From Alteribacter aurantiacus DSM 18675 (GTDB taxonomy: Bacteria; Bacillota; Bacilli; Bacillales; Salisediminibacteriaceae), in contig NZ_KE386941.1 of assembly GCF_000429705.1 (NCBI RefSeq), forward strand, positions 2,096,781 to 2,160,780: 64,000 nt of DNA, written 5' to 3'. The notes under the pieces were generated by a model, which saw only the letters and a program-made list of their open reading frames with translations, ran no database searches and was not told where the DNA came from. How positions within the stretch are numbered: position 1 is the stretch's first letter; each line of letters opens with the position of its first letter. The position numbers and the translations under genes are program-made. Shown in pieces: positions 8,667-16,741 of the stretch.

Positions 8667-9347
8667 TTATAATTCCAGTTCATCGCCAGGTCTCATAACG
8701 TGACCTGCATCATTGCCCAATGCATCAGCAAACGCATCTGGATTTTGTTCAATCACCGGAAAGGTATTGTAGTGAACAGGTACAACTTTTTTTGCTCCGA
8801 TCCACTCCGCCGCTACAGCAGCGTCCCCAGGTCCCATCGTGAAGTTGTCCCCAATTGGTAGAAAGGCTACATCAATGCGGTACTTTTCCAATAGCTTCAT
8901 GTCAGAGTAAAGAGCAGTATCCCCAGCGTGATAGATGGTCTTTCCTTCGGCGAAAAATAAAATTCCACTTGGCATTCCCGTATAGATGATTTCTTGTTTT
9001 TCCTCATCCGTATAAGCCGAACCGTGAAAGGCTTGGGTTAATTTCACCCGTCCGAAATCAAACTCATGAGCCCCTCCTATATGCATTGGGTGAGTGTTAA
9101 CCCCTTTCCAGCCCAGATAGGTTGCCAGTTCAAACGGAGCTACAACAAGGGCATCGTTTCTCTTAGCAATATCCACCGTGTCACCGACGTGGTCATTGTG
9201 TCCATGTGTGAGTAAAATGACGTCTGCTTTCACATCGTCTGCTTTCAAGTCGCACTGGTCGTTCCCATTAATGAATGGATCGATTAAAATCGTTTTGCCA
9301 TTCGTTTCAATCTTTACTACAGAATGTCCATGAAATGATACCTTCAT
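8667..9347 (-). CDS. ytkL: UPF0173 metal-dependent hydrolase YtkL
   Basis: Metallo-beta-lactamase-fold hydrolase of 226 residues. The zinc ligands are in place: THGHNDHVGD near residue 48, HAGDTALYSD near residue 140, and a C-terminal VPVHYNTFP near residue 190. The family is cytoplasmic, and its natural substrate is not established. It resembles B. subtilis YtkL closely in length and motif spacing. The divergent M24 peptidase starts about 140 bp away, and a terminator follows the gene, so it is probably transcribed alone. Confidence 0.9.
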   Translation of the reverse strand: MKVSFHGHSVVKIETNGKTILIDPFINGNDQCDLKADDVKADVILLTHGHNDHVGDTVDIAKRNDALVVAPFELATYLGWKGVNTHPMHIGGAHEFDFGRVKLTQAFHGSAYTDEEKQEIIYTGMPSGILFFAEGKTIYHAGDTALYSDMKLLEKYRIDVAFLPIGDNFTMGPGDAAVAAEWIGAKKVVPVHYNTFPVIEQNPDAFADALGNDAGHVMRPGDELEL

Positions 9348-9486
9348 TATTTCTCACTCCTTCTACAGTCATTATTCGTTATCAACCATTAATTACCCTT
9401 TTGTCCGAACATTCATGCATCGATTTCATTGTCTATGTTAGAATAGACCAAGCATATTAAGAAAAAAATAGGTTCAGGAGGCTTAC

Positions 9487-10587
9487 ATGACAAATCGTAT
9501 AGAAGCACTAAAATCATGGATGGCATCACACCAAGCCGATGCTGTTTTTTTACAAACACGGGCAAACGTTTTTTACACAACCGGTTTTGATACTGACCCT
9601 CACGAAAGACTAGTCGCATCTTGCTTTTTCCAAAACGCAGACCCGCTCGTTGTTTGCCCAGGAATGGAAATGAACCAAGTAAAAGAAGAATTTACAGGTG
9701 ACATTATCGGATACTCGGACACCGACAACCCCTGGACCATGTTAGGAGAAGCTTGGAGCAGTCGCCTTGATAACATTAAGACCATCGCTGTGGAGCGAGG
9801 CATTTCATGGGAACGCCTAAAAGCATTGCAAACCGCGTTTCCGAAAACTTCGTTTATAGAAGTGGATGAGGCATTGGAAGCAGCGCGCCTGATCAAAGAC
9901 AAGCATGAAGTTGCTATCCTTAAAGAAGCTGCTCAATTAGCCGACTTTGGCGTAAAAACGGGTGTGGCTGCTCTAAAGGAAGGCGTTACAGAAATGGAAG
10001 TGCTCGCTACGATTGAATATGCTTTGAAGAAAAAAGGGGTTCGTGAAATGGCCTTTTCTACCATGGTTCTCTTTGGTGAAAAAGCCGGCGATCCTCATGG
10101 AAACCCTGGAACGAGAACGTTAAAAAAAGGAGACGCGGTTTTATTCGACCTTGGCGTCATTTGGAAAGGGTACGCATCGGATATCACTCGTACCGTCTTC
10201 TTCGATCACGTAAAAGATTCTGATCAAGCAATATACGAAACCGTACTAACGGCTCAAATGAAAGCTCTCGAGTTATGTAAGCCCGGAACGCCGATTGGTG
10301 AACTGGACCAAACCGCGAGAGGATGGATTTCTAAAAAAGGATATGGGGATTACTTCCCTCATCGACTCGGCCACGGTCTCGGAATTCAAGTGCACGAGTT
10401 CCCATCTATGCACGCGAATAACACAGAGCCTTTAAAACAAGGAATGGCGTTTACAATAGAGCCGGGCATTTATTTACCAAATCAAGCCGGCGTCCGTATT
10501 GAAGACGACGTCTTTATTACTGAAAATGGCTATGAAACCTTTACCAAATACCCGAAAGAGCTTCAAATTGTAAAAAGTAAACAATAG
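9487..10587 (+). CDS. M24 family Xaa-Pro dipeptidase / aminopeptidase
   Basis: Pita-bread-fold metallopeptidase of 366 residues with a creatinase-like N-terminal domain (about 1-130) and a catalytic C-terminal domain. All five dinuclear metal ligands are visible: Asp in FDLGVIWKGYASDITR (two Asp), His in HRLGHGLGIQVHEFP, Glu in FTIEPGIY and Glu in GVRIEDDVF. Members cleave the bond before proline in short peptides in the cytoplasm. It is close to the PepQ/YpdF/YkvY group; I cannot choose between these names. TTCAGGAGG lies upstream of the ATG. Confidence 0.9.
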   Translation: MTNRIEALKSWMASHQADAVFLQTRANVFYTTGFDTDPHERLVASCFFQNADPLVVCPGMEMNQVKEEFTGDIIGYSDTDNPWTMLGEAWSSRLDNIKTIAVERGISWERLKALQTAFPKTSFIEVDEALEAARLIKDKHEVAILKEAAQLADFGVKTGVAALKEGVTEMEVLATIEYALKKKGVREMAFSTMVLFGEKAGDPHGNPGTRTLKKGDAVLFDLGVIWKGYASDITRTVFFDHVKDSDQAIYETVLTAQMKALELCKPGTPIGELDQTARGWISKKGYGDYFPHRLGHGLGIQVHEFPSMHANNTEPLKQGMAFTIEPGIYLPNQAGVRIEDDVFITENGYETFTKYPKELQIVKSKQ

Positions 10588-10598
10588 CGGTTTCACAA

Positions 10599-10637
10599 AA
10601 AGAAGGCTTTCTCTTAATCAGAGAGAGCCTTCTTCTT
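10599..10637. terminator. Convergent terminator
   Basis: Stem AAGAAGGCTTTCTCT / AGAGAGAGCCTTCTT with a five-base loop. It ends the M24 peptidase gene and, read the other way, overlaps the last codons of the convergent secreted-protein gene. Confidence 0.88.
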
Positions 10638-11019
10638 TATCGTTCCAAACCCACGTGTACAAACAGCGATCACGATCAATCAAGGACGCTCTAAATGACG
10701 AAATGTCTTTATAACCGAGCTCTTTTAATCGTTTAACCATACCCTCTACATCGGCATTTTTATTAAGAGACAGCGCATCAAAGACATTCAATACATCTTC
10801 CTTTGCTTCCTCTCCCTTTGCAACAAATGAACCTTTCTCAAACTCATAGGAATGAGGGTTTTGATACTCCCACTCATACTCCGTACCATCTGCAACAAGT
10901 GTGACTTTCACTTCACTGTATGCGAGGAGTTCATCTGTTATTGTTTGCGCTTGAACCGGACTTGTTACCACATTAATCATCATGAACATTGTCATCCATA
11001 CAAAGATCCGTTTTTTCAT
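10618..11019 (-). CDS. Small secreted protein of unknown function
   Basis: A 133-residue protein with a typical signal peptide: KKR, a hydrophobic core (WMTMFMMINVVT) and a likely cleavage after PVQA. The mature part is acidic and has no cysteine pair except one Cys near the end (DRCLYTWVW). AGAGGTGAGATCG precedes the chosen ATG; the upstream in-frame start lacks a ribosome site. The C-terminus is encoded inside the terminator hairpin shared with the M24 peptidase. I do not recognise the family. Confidence 0.75.
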   Translation of the reverse strand: MKKRIFVWMTMFMMINVVTSPVQAQTITDELLAYSEVKVTLVADGTEYEWEYQNPHSYEFEKGSFVAKGEEAKEDVLNVFDALSLNKNADVEGMVKRLKELGYKDISSFRASLIDRDRCLYTWVWNDKEEGSL

Positions 11020-11061
11020 CGATCTCACCTCTATCGTCATTTTGAGGTGTTTTCCTTTGTT

Positions 11062-11832
11062 TTATTCATTCGACTTTCGATGTTTATGAAGAACATCAAT
11101 TCCGCCAGTCACTTCAATGACAGTTCCTGTTACCATATCTGCATTCGAATCGGCTAAGAAAAGAACCGTTCGGGCGATGTCTTCTCCTGTTCCTGAACGC
11201 CCTACCGGTGTAACCTCATCCTTTTTGGATCTCGACTCTTCAATCGAGGCCTCTTTCATCTCACCTATAATTTCCCCGGGGCATATCATGTTGGCAGTGA
11301 TTCCATACTCCGCTTCTTCAATCGACAAGCTTTTGGTCAACGATACGAGTCCTACTTTAGAAGCTGCAAAGGCTGATCGGTAAAGCCAGCCTGGGGTGTG
11401 CTCAGCTCCTTGGAAGCCATAAGTAATAATTCGGCCAAATCGTTGTTCACGCATCTTCGGGACTAATCCTTTTAGCAACTGAAAGGCTGATGTGAGGTTT
11501 CCATCCATCATCATTTGCCATTCATCATCAGTGTAATCCATCAATTTCTTTCGCTCAAAAATGTACGGCCCTGCATTTAGTACCAGAACATCCACTGTAC
11601 CAAAGCGCCCGAGACTGTTATGTATGATCGTTTGAATGTCCTCTCGATTTGTCAGGTCGCCTTTTACAAATTGAAACCTACCTTCAAACTCGCGAAGTTC
11701 ATCTCGAAAACGAGCAACGGCTTCCTCATCACTTCTGTAATGAATGGTTGTTACATACCCTGCTTCCAAGAGTTTTTCTGTTACTTTTTTCCCGAGACCT
11801 TTTGATCCTGCAGTAATTAGTGCATGGCGCAT
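11062..11832 (-). CDS. SDR-family oxidoreductase, YtkK-like, catalytic residues missing
   Basis: Short-chain dehydrogenase/reductase fold of 256 residues. The dinucleotide-binding motif is TAGSKGLGK near residue 7, VLNAGPY gives the NAG motif near 86, and GNLTSAF holds the conserved Asn near 112. The active site is odd: the YxxxK motif reads FAASK (Phe155, Lys159), and the usual catalytic Ser lies in ITYGFQGA where no Ser is present. The protein may therefore bind NAD(P) without reducing a ketone. Position near ytkL suggests B. subtilis YtkK. AAAGGTGATAACCT precedes the ATG. Confidence 0.85.
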   Translation of the reverse strand: MRHALITAGSKGLGKKVTEKLLEAGYVTTIHYRSDEEAVARFRDELREFEGRFQFVKGDLTNREDIQTIIHNSLGRFGTVDVLVLNAGPYIFERKKLMDYTDDEWQMMMDGNLTSAFQLLKGLVPKMREQRFGRIITYGFQGAEHTPGWLYRSAFAASKVGLVSLTKSLSIEEAEYGITANMICPGEIIGEMKEASIEESRSKKDEVTPVGRSGTGEDIARTVLFLADSNADMVTGTVIEVTGGIDVLHKHRKSNE

Positions 11833-12102
11833 AGGTTATCACCTTTCATTACTAGTTCATACTCCCATTATAATCTTGGAAAGGTCCGGTGTAAAAACTT
11901 ATGCCGTTTTCACTTCTCATGGACTAACGTGCGAGCGTCTTGATCACGAGCCATAAAGGATGCTTGACTCATCGTCCTCAATGGCGTAAGTCATGATATT
12001 TTTATGCCGAACGTACAAGCTTGTAAGCTCGTAGAGGAGTCGAGCTAAAACGTAGAAATGATTAACCCATACGTCCTATAAGGAGGAAGATATTCATACT
12101 GG
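11833..12102. other. Gene-free stretch upstream of the SDR gene
   Basis: Should hold the promoter of the minus-strand SDR gene, but no clear -35/-10 pair was identified. It contains short imperfect palindromes around the words AAGCTTGTAAGCTCG and GAGTCGAGCT near 12020-12045, and an isolated AAGGAGGAAG near 12080 that is not followed by a usable start codon. Confidence 0.4.
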
Positions 12103-12148
12103 ATAAAAAAATCATGAAAGTGAAGTGCCTCACTCCCTTTCATGATTA
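12103..12148 (-). terminator. Terminator, minus strand
   Basis: On the minus strand AATCATGAAAG / CTTTCATGATT with an inner AGTGA/TCACT helix, followed by seven T. It lies downstream of the lysine-tailed small gene and the 117-bp palindrome. Confidence 0.8.
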
Positions 12149-12152
12149 ATGA

Positions 12153-12269
12153 AGTGCTACTCCGTAAGAATTGTTGCTAGTTATTCGGGATGAATAATGT
12201 AAATCCTGACTGTACGCGAATGAAAAAATACATTCATCACCCTAGCAACAATTCTACAGGAGCAATACT
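12153..12269. repeat. 117-bp imperfect palindrome with 28-bp arms
   Basis: The two 28-base arms (12153-12180 and 12242-12269) match at 22 positions in inverted orientation, with a perfect 14-bp inner block AGAATTGTTGCTAG. A centre of about 60 bases includes a small GAATG/CATTC hairpin. It directly abuts the stop codon of the lysine-tailed gene. It could be a miniature inverted-repeat element or a 3' RNA structure. Confidence 0.6.
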
Positions 12270-12466
12270 TATTTATCCTTTTTCTTCTTTTTCTTTTTCT
12301 TTTTTTCAGATAAATTCTTTTCTTGGTTTGGTTCTTCTGCAAACTCTTCATTGAAGGTTTTGTGCTCAGGAGAATGTTGATAATAGGAATCCATCAGCTG
12401 GTTATGGGTGGCCATTTCTCCTTCATTATCATACAACCCACCTGAAAGTTTGTTCTTCTTAGGCAT
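12269..12466 (-). CDS. Small hydrophilic protein with poly-lysine tail
   Basis: A 65-residue protein beginning MPKKNKLSGG and ending SEKKKKKKKKKDK. It has no hydrophobic segment, and the middle is acidic. GAAGGGAGGGTAACCGC precedes the ATG, a strong ribosome site, so translation is likely. The lysine run comes from a repetitive CTTTTTCTT-like tract that could slip during replication, so its length may vary among strains. I do not recognise the family; the profile is like small spore-associated or stress proteins but no motif proves this. Confidence 0.6.
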   Translation of the reverse strand: MPKKNKLSGGLYDNEGEMATHNQLMDSYYQHSPEHKTFNEEFAEEPNQEKNLSEKKKKKKKKKDK

Positions 12467-12672
12467 GCGGTTACCCTCCCTTCATTTATGGATAGTATTT
12501 GACCATCCTGAATGTTTTATGTTTGAGAGAGGGGAAAATGGTGAAGACATCCGCATGTATAGAGCATACTGAAGAAGGACGATTGTGGTCTTTAAAAAAC
12601 GCTTTTTTCCCTAATACGACTATAGGTTTGTTATAATTAAATTATAGTAAAATATGGAGGAGATGATCACAA

Positions 12673-13122
12673 ATGGCGATACGTTATTCAAACATTTTGG
12701 TGGCAGTTGATGGTTCTGATGAAGCAAAACGCGCTTTAAGAAAAGCAAGTGTAATGACAAAGGAACAAGACAGTACGTTATATATTGCTCACATCGTAGA
12801 CACTCGCACCTTTGCTTCTATCGACCATTATGATCGCACCATTGTTAAAGAAGCAGAAGAATATGCAAAGAAGATGCTCGATTCCTACAAAACAATTGCT
12901 GAAGAAGCAGGGCTCCAAGATGTACGACTCGTAACAGATTACGGCTCTCCAAAAGTAAAAATTGCCAAGGATTTAGCCACCAAATATGAGATTGATCTAA
13001 TTGTCACCGGTGCCACTGGATTAAATGCTGTCGAAAGGTTTTTAATCGGAAGTGTGTCGGAGTATATTACTCGTCATGCACGCTGTGACGTATTGGTTGT
13101 AAGAAGTGAGGTTCCTTCCTAG
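12673..13122 (+). CDS. Universal stress protein, UspA family
   Basis: Cytoplasmic 149-residue USP-fold protein. The N-terminal strand VAVDGSDEAKRAL is typical. The ATP-binding signature G-2x-G-9x-G-S is seen as GATGLNAVERFLIGSVSEY near residues 114-132. Family members bind ATP and help survival under stress; the exact role of this one is not known. ATGGAGGAGATGATCACAA gives a good ribosome site, and a TATAAT hexamer lies about 35 bp upstream, without a recognisable -35 or sigma-B box. The start and length fit the family. Confidence 0.9.
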   Translation: MAIRYSNILVAVDGSDEAKRALRKASVMTKEQDSTLYIAHIVDTRTFASIDHYDRTIVKEAEEYAKKMLDSYKTIAEEAGLQDVRLVTDYGSPKVKIAKDLATKYEIDLIVTGATGLNAVERFLIGSVSEYITRHARCDVLVVRSEVPS

Positions 13123-13190
13123 AAGGTAAATCATATAAAGTCGTGGTGTACTTTTTCAGTGGCTTCAGAAGTGAGTAAGGACGGAGGCAT

Positions 13191-13502
13191 ATGACATATA
13201 CATTTGTTTTTGATAAACGCCTAAAAATCTACATCCCTAAGGTCTACACAGAGTGGAACAAACTGGACCGGTTTACTCAAGAAGAGATTCTATATAAGTG
13301 GGAGCACTCCCGTGGTCAAATACCAGATCTCATCAAAGAACTGGATCGCAAAATCGAAATCAAACAGCAACGTTTGTACGAAGAAGAGGATTTTGAAAAA
13401 AGTTGTCAACTTAATGACGATATCTCCTATCTTGCTTCAATCATAAACGACCTCTGGATCTGGTACAGATCAACAGAGGTCGTTACCGTTAAATCATCGT
13501 AG
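13191..13502 (+). CDS. Hypothetical protein, 103 aa
   Basis: An acidic/basic mixed soluble protein with a likely helical hairpin in residues 45-95 (KELDRKIEIKQQRLYEEEDF). GTAAGGACGGAGGCAT precedes the ATG. It ends nine bases inside the convergent EcsC-like gene, and its last codons encode a near-perfect 17-bp hairpin (13446-13484). No family is recognised. It follows the universal stress gene by about 70 bp in the same direction and may be cotranscribed with it. Confidence 0.65.
   Translation: MTYTFVFDKRLKIYIPKVYTEWNKLDRFTQEEILYKWEHSRGQIPDLIKELDRKIEIKQQRLYEEEDFEKSCQLNDDISYLASIINDLWIWYRSTEVVTVKSS
13446..13484. other. Strong hairpin inside the 3' coding end
   Basis: AACGACCTCTG-GATCTG, a GTA loop, CAGATC, two unpaired A, then CAGAGGTCGTT: 17 paired bases. 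No T-tract follows within ten bases on either strand. It lies in coding sequence just before two convergent stop codons, so it may act as a weak bidirectional terminator or mRNA end protector. Confidence 0.65.
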
Positions 13503-14327
13503 TTTTTCAAGAAGGTGGCGCTTTTGATAAAATTGATGCGCCCCTTCTGCGATTTGTTTCGTGAATTGATAATTAAACGCTGCACCAGCAAAAATCCCGA
13601 ACACCGGAAGGCCTTGCACCACTTTTTTTCTAAGGACGGATAGCAAAAACAGCTTAATAATGTTTTGTAGCGGGCGTTGCATCCATGCATGGGAAACCAC
13701 ATCTTCTTCCCCATCATAAAAGAGCCACTCTTCATCAGCAGATGCCGCTTCTTTCTCCAGCTCCCCCCAGACCTCCTGTTGCAAGTGACGAGGTAAAGAA
13801 ACCATATGAAACACCTTAAGAACAAACATCATCTCATAAGGCTTTCTTAAATCGTACCCATAGGTCATGGCCACTCTCTGGACTGTTCGCAAGTTAATCG
13901 CTAAGAGAAGAGGTAAATCGGCTACCGTAAACAGTAACCCCCCCATCCCTGTTAAGCTTCCCTGCCCTAAAGAAACCAACCGTTGCTTTGCCAGTTGCTT
14001 TCTTGCTATGAATCGAAGTTGGTCTATCGAAAGCTCTTTCATATCACGAATTTCGCTGATGTTGTTGTTAAAGATTCTTGCCTCTGTTAGGAGGTATTCA
14101 ACGGTTTGCTTTTCATATCTTGTTTGCTGGATCGCTGATTGAACATGAAACAACACATTATCAGTAATGGTAAGAAGCTTCCCTCTCCAACGGTGATCAA
14201 CTGCCGCATACGCTTGGTTCATCCACTTATGGTATGTAAGAGAGAAGTCTGTACCCACTTCTTCAAAGTACGTCGCTTCCCATCTCTTTATGTCTTCCAA
14301 CGCTTGTTCTTCTCTAGAGTTATACAT
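13494..14327 (-). CDS. EcsC family protein
   Basis: A 277-residue protein of the EcsC family. Recognisable parts are the N-terminal helical region (EQALEDIKRWEATYF) and the glycine-rich hydrophobic stretch LTGMGGLLFTVADLPLLL near residue 110, followed by a second hydrophobic stretch near the C-terminus. EcsC belongs with the EcsAB transporter in Bacillus, but EcsC-like paralogs occur alone and their function is unknown. No ecsA or ecsB is in the window. The start lies 15 bp from the yhaM stop, so the two are probably one operon. Confidence 0.8.
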   Translation of the reverse strand: MYNSREEQALEDIKRWEATYFEEVGTDFSLTYHKWMNQAYAAVDHRWRGKLLTITDNVLFHVQSAIQQTRYEKQTVEYLLTEARIFNNNISEIRDMKELSIDQLRFIARKQLAKQRLVSLGQGSLTGMGGLLFTVADLPLLLAINLRTVQRVAMTYGYDLRKPYEMMFVLKVFHMVSLPRHLQQEVWGELEKEAASADEEWLFYDGEEDVVSHAWMQRPLQNIIKLFLLSVLRKKVVQGLPVFGIFAGAAFNYQFTKQIAEGAHQFYQKRHLLEKLR

Positions 14328-14342
14328 TGTTTCAGCCTCACT

Positions 14343-15284
14343 TTAGTGGTCTGTCTTCATTTTCCGCTTGAACATCGGATGGTACTGCCAACCGTCTTCA
14401 CTTTGCCCTTTGGTCATCTGAAGGGCATTGAGCTTTGCATCCATTTCTTCGATTGCATTAAAAAAGATCGATTCAGGCATTTTCCCTGAGACAGCACTTC
14501 CCAGTCCTTTATCCATATCTCCAAATTGACTTAATATGCAGTGCTTTAGAGCTACTACTTCCTCATGCTGAGCTGAAAATCCTGCTTCAAAGGCGGCTTC
14601 ATTAATCATTTCTACACTTAGTACTAGGTGCCCCATCAGTTGACCTTCATCTGAATACTCTGGCGTGATGGCATCGTGAATCGTTCTTGTTTTACCGATA
14701 TCATGAAGAAGACACGTGGTTAAAAGTAAGTCTTTGTTCAAATGAGGGTAAACAGGTAGAAGCTGCAAGGTACTATGACATAGAGATACAACATGCTCTA
14801 ATAAACCGGCATAATAAGCATGATGCATCACCTTAGACGCTGGAATCGTCGTAAAGGCTTCTCGGACTTCTTTGTTACCAAAAATCTTTCTTATGATGGC
14901 TGCATACACATCGTGATGAATATCGTCGATGACCATTCTTAAGTCCTGCCACAATTCTTCTCTTGATGTAGTCGACTTTTGAACAAGACTTTGGATATCG
15001 ATGTTGTCCTCTTCATTCGCAATTCTCACTCGATTGATTTGAAGTTGTTTTTTTCCTCTGAAGTGTCTTACGGTACCATCTATCTTTAGAATGGTTTTTC
15101 GATTAACTGCATTTTTTTGTTGCTCTGTTACATCCCACATCTTTGAAGGAATCGTCCCCGACTCATCCCCTAATAGAAGATCAATGTATTCGTCTCCATT
15201 TGCAGCTACTCGTACTTCACGTTCTTTTACGAGGAAAAAACCTACAAGACGTTCTCCTTCTTGGACGCTTGCGATTGTTTTCAT
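14343..15284 (-). CDS. yhaM: 3'-5' exoribonuclease YhaM
   Basis: A 313-residue protein with an N-terminal OB-fold nucleic-acid-binding domain (about residues 10-90) and an HD phosphohydrolase domain. Metal-binding residues appear in HHAYYAGLLEHV near residue 160 and LLHDIGKTRT near 195. YhaM trims RNA and single-stranded DNA 3' ends in the cytoplasm using divalent metal. Length and motifs match the Bacillus enzyme. The EcsC-like gene follows by 15 bp; in B. subtilis yhaM and ecsC also lie in the same broad region. Confidence 0.92.
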   Translation of the reverse strand: MKTIASVQEGERLVGFFLVKEREVRVAANGDEYIDLLLGDESGTIPSKMWDVTEQQKNAVNRKTILKIDGTVRHFRGKKQLQINRVRIANEEDNIDIQSLVQKSTTSREELWQDLRMVIDDIHHDVYAAIIRKIFGNKEVREAFTTIPASKVMHHAYYAGLLEHVVSLCHSTLQLLPVYPHLNKDLLLTTCLLHDIGKTRTIHDAITPEYSDEGQLMGHLVLSVEMINEAAFEAGFSAQHEEVVALKHCILSQFGDMDKGLGSAVSGKMPESIFFNAIEEMDAKLNALQMTKGQSEDGWQYHPMFKRKMKTDH

Positions 15285-15447
15285 GTTCAGCGTTCTCCTC
15301 TCCGCTTCCGTTGTTGCTATCTTTTATTATACTATTTCACCGATGAAGAAATGTAGTCCCTTTATTTTAATGGTGACTTCACTCCCCACTTTGTAGCGGG
15401 ATAGGGTACCGTTACTATTTGGTCTATTTCAATGTCGATAAGGAAAT

Positions 15448-15498
15448 GGTTGAGCACTGGACTGCCCTTCCTTTTCCGCGGCAGTTCAGTGCTCAACC
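15448..15498. other. Isolated 19-bp-stem palindrome
   Basis: GGTTGAGCACTGGACTGCC and GGCAGTTCAGTGCTCAACC pair with one G/A mismatch around a 13-base loop containing TTCCGC. No T-tract follows on either strand, so it is not a standard terminator. It sits between the yhaM promoter region and the ackA terminator. Confidence 0.6.
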
Positions 15499-15509
15499 TT
15501 TCAAAGGTA

Positions 15510-15548
15510 TAAAAAACAACCGGAGCCACAAAGGTTCCGGTTGTTAAA
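15510..15548 (-). terminator. Terminator after ackA
   Basis: On the minus strand AACAACCGGAACC / GGCTCCGGTTGTT with a six-base loop, followed by a run of T. Confidence 0.9.
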
Positions 15549-15553
15549 TGAAA

Positions 15554-16741
15554 TTATTGAGTTAAGCGCACTGTGTCTCGTGCAATCATAACTTCTTCGT
15601 TTGTTGGAATGACAATAACTTTAACTGGAGAGTGTGGGTAGTTAATAAACGCTTCTTCACCACGAACTTTGTTAAGTGAAGGGTCCCAATACACGCCCAT
15701 GAACTCAAGGCCTTTTAGAACCGCAGCACGAATGGTGTCACTGTTCTCACCAATTCCAGCTGTAAAGATGATCGCATCAAGACCGTGCATACGAGCAGCA
15801 TACGATCCAATGTATTTGTGAATACGAGATGTGAACACGTTCATAGCAAGTTCAGCACGCTCGTTTCCTTCATCCGCACTTGTTTCGATGTCACGAAGGT
15901 CACTTGAAAATCCTGAAAGGGCAAGCATTCCACTCTTCTTGTTTAGTACTTGAATAACTTCTTCAGCACCCATGCCTGTCTTCTCCATAATGTAAGGGAT
16001 AAGAGCAGGGTCGATGTTACCAGAACGAGTTCCCATTGTTACACCTGCAAGTGGAGTGAATCCCATGGACGTATCAATGGATTTGCCACCATCGATTGCC
16101 GCAATACTTGCTCCATTCCCTAAGTGGCAAGAAAGAAGGCGTAATTGGTCGAGTGGACGGCCCAGTATCTCTGCCGCACGCTCAGATACGTACTTATGGC
16201 TTGTCCCGTGGAATCCGTATTTACGAATACCATAGTTCTCATAGTACTCATATGGCAAGCTGTAAAGGTAAGACTGTTTAGGCATCGTTTGGTGGAAAGC
16301 CGTATCAAAAACTGCAACAGCAGGTACGTTAGGGAGAACTTCCTTAAACGCACGGATACCAACTAGGTTTGCCGGGTTGTGAAGAGGTGCCAGCTCAGAT
16401 ACTTCTTCAATACCTTGTGTAACTTCGTCCGTAATCACAACAGAATCGTTGAATTTCTCTCCACCGTGAACGACACGGTGACCAATTCCATCAATCTCAT
16501 CAAGAGATTGAATAATATTATGTGTAGTAAGCTTGTCGAGAAGAATCTTAACCGCTTGAGCGTGATCTTCAAGATCAAGAATATCTTTTTTCTTTTCACC
16601 GTCTACTTCAATGGTAAAAATGGAATCATTTAAGCCAATTCGCTCTACAACGCCTTTTGTTACAACAGTTTCTTCAGGCATCTCAAGCAATTGAAACTTC
16701 AAGGATGAGCTTCCTGCATTAATAGCAATTATTTTTGACAT
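15554..16741 (-). CDS. ackA: Acetate kinase
   Basis: Cytoplasmic enzyme that converts acetyl phosphate and ADP to acetate and ATP in overflow metabolism. The 395 residues match the family. Motifs include the N-terminal IIAINAGSSSLKFQLLE, GHRVVHGGEKF near 85, GFHGTSHKYV near 175, SCHLGNGASIAAIDGG near 205, and GIGENS near 325. I chose the ATG giving MSKIIAINAG, which follows AAGGAGCGG; an upstream in-frame start would add 20 residues not found in the family. A possible CcpA site lies about 310 bp upstream (17049-17062). Confidence 0.96.
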   Translation of the reverse strand: MSKIIAINAGSSSLKFQLLEMPEETVVTKGVVERIGLNDSIFTIEVDGEKKKDILDLEDHAQAVKILLDKLTTHNIIQSLDEIDGIGHRVVHGGEKFNDSVVITDEVTQGIEEVSELAPLHNPANLVGIRAFKEVLPNVPAVAVFDTAFHQTMPKQSYLYSLPYEYYENYGIRKYGFHGTSHKYVSERAAEILGRPLDQLRLLSCHLGNGASIAAIDGGKSIDTSMGFTPLAGVTMGTRSGNIDPALIPYIMEKTGMGAEEVIQVLNKKSGMLALSGFSSDLRDIETSADEGNERAELAMNVFTSRIHKYIGSYAARMHGLDAIIFTAGIGENSDTIRAAVLKGLEFMGVYWDPSLNKVRGEEAFINYPHSPVKVIVIPTNEEVMIARDTVRLTQ

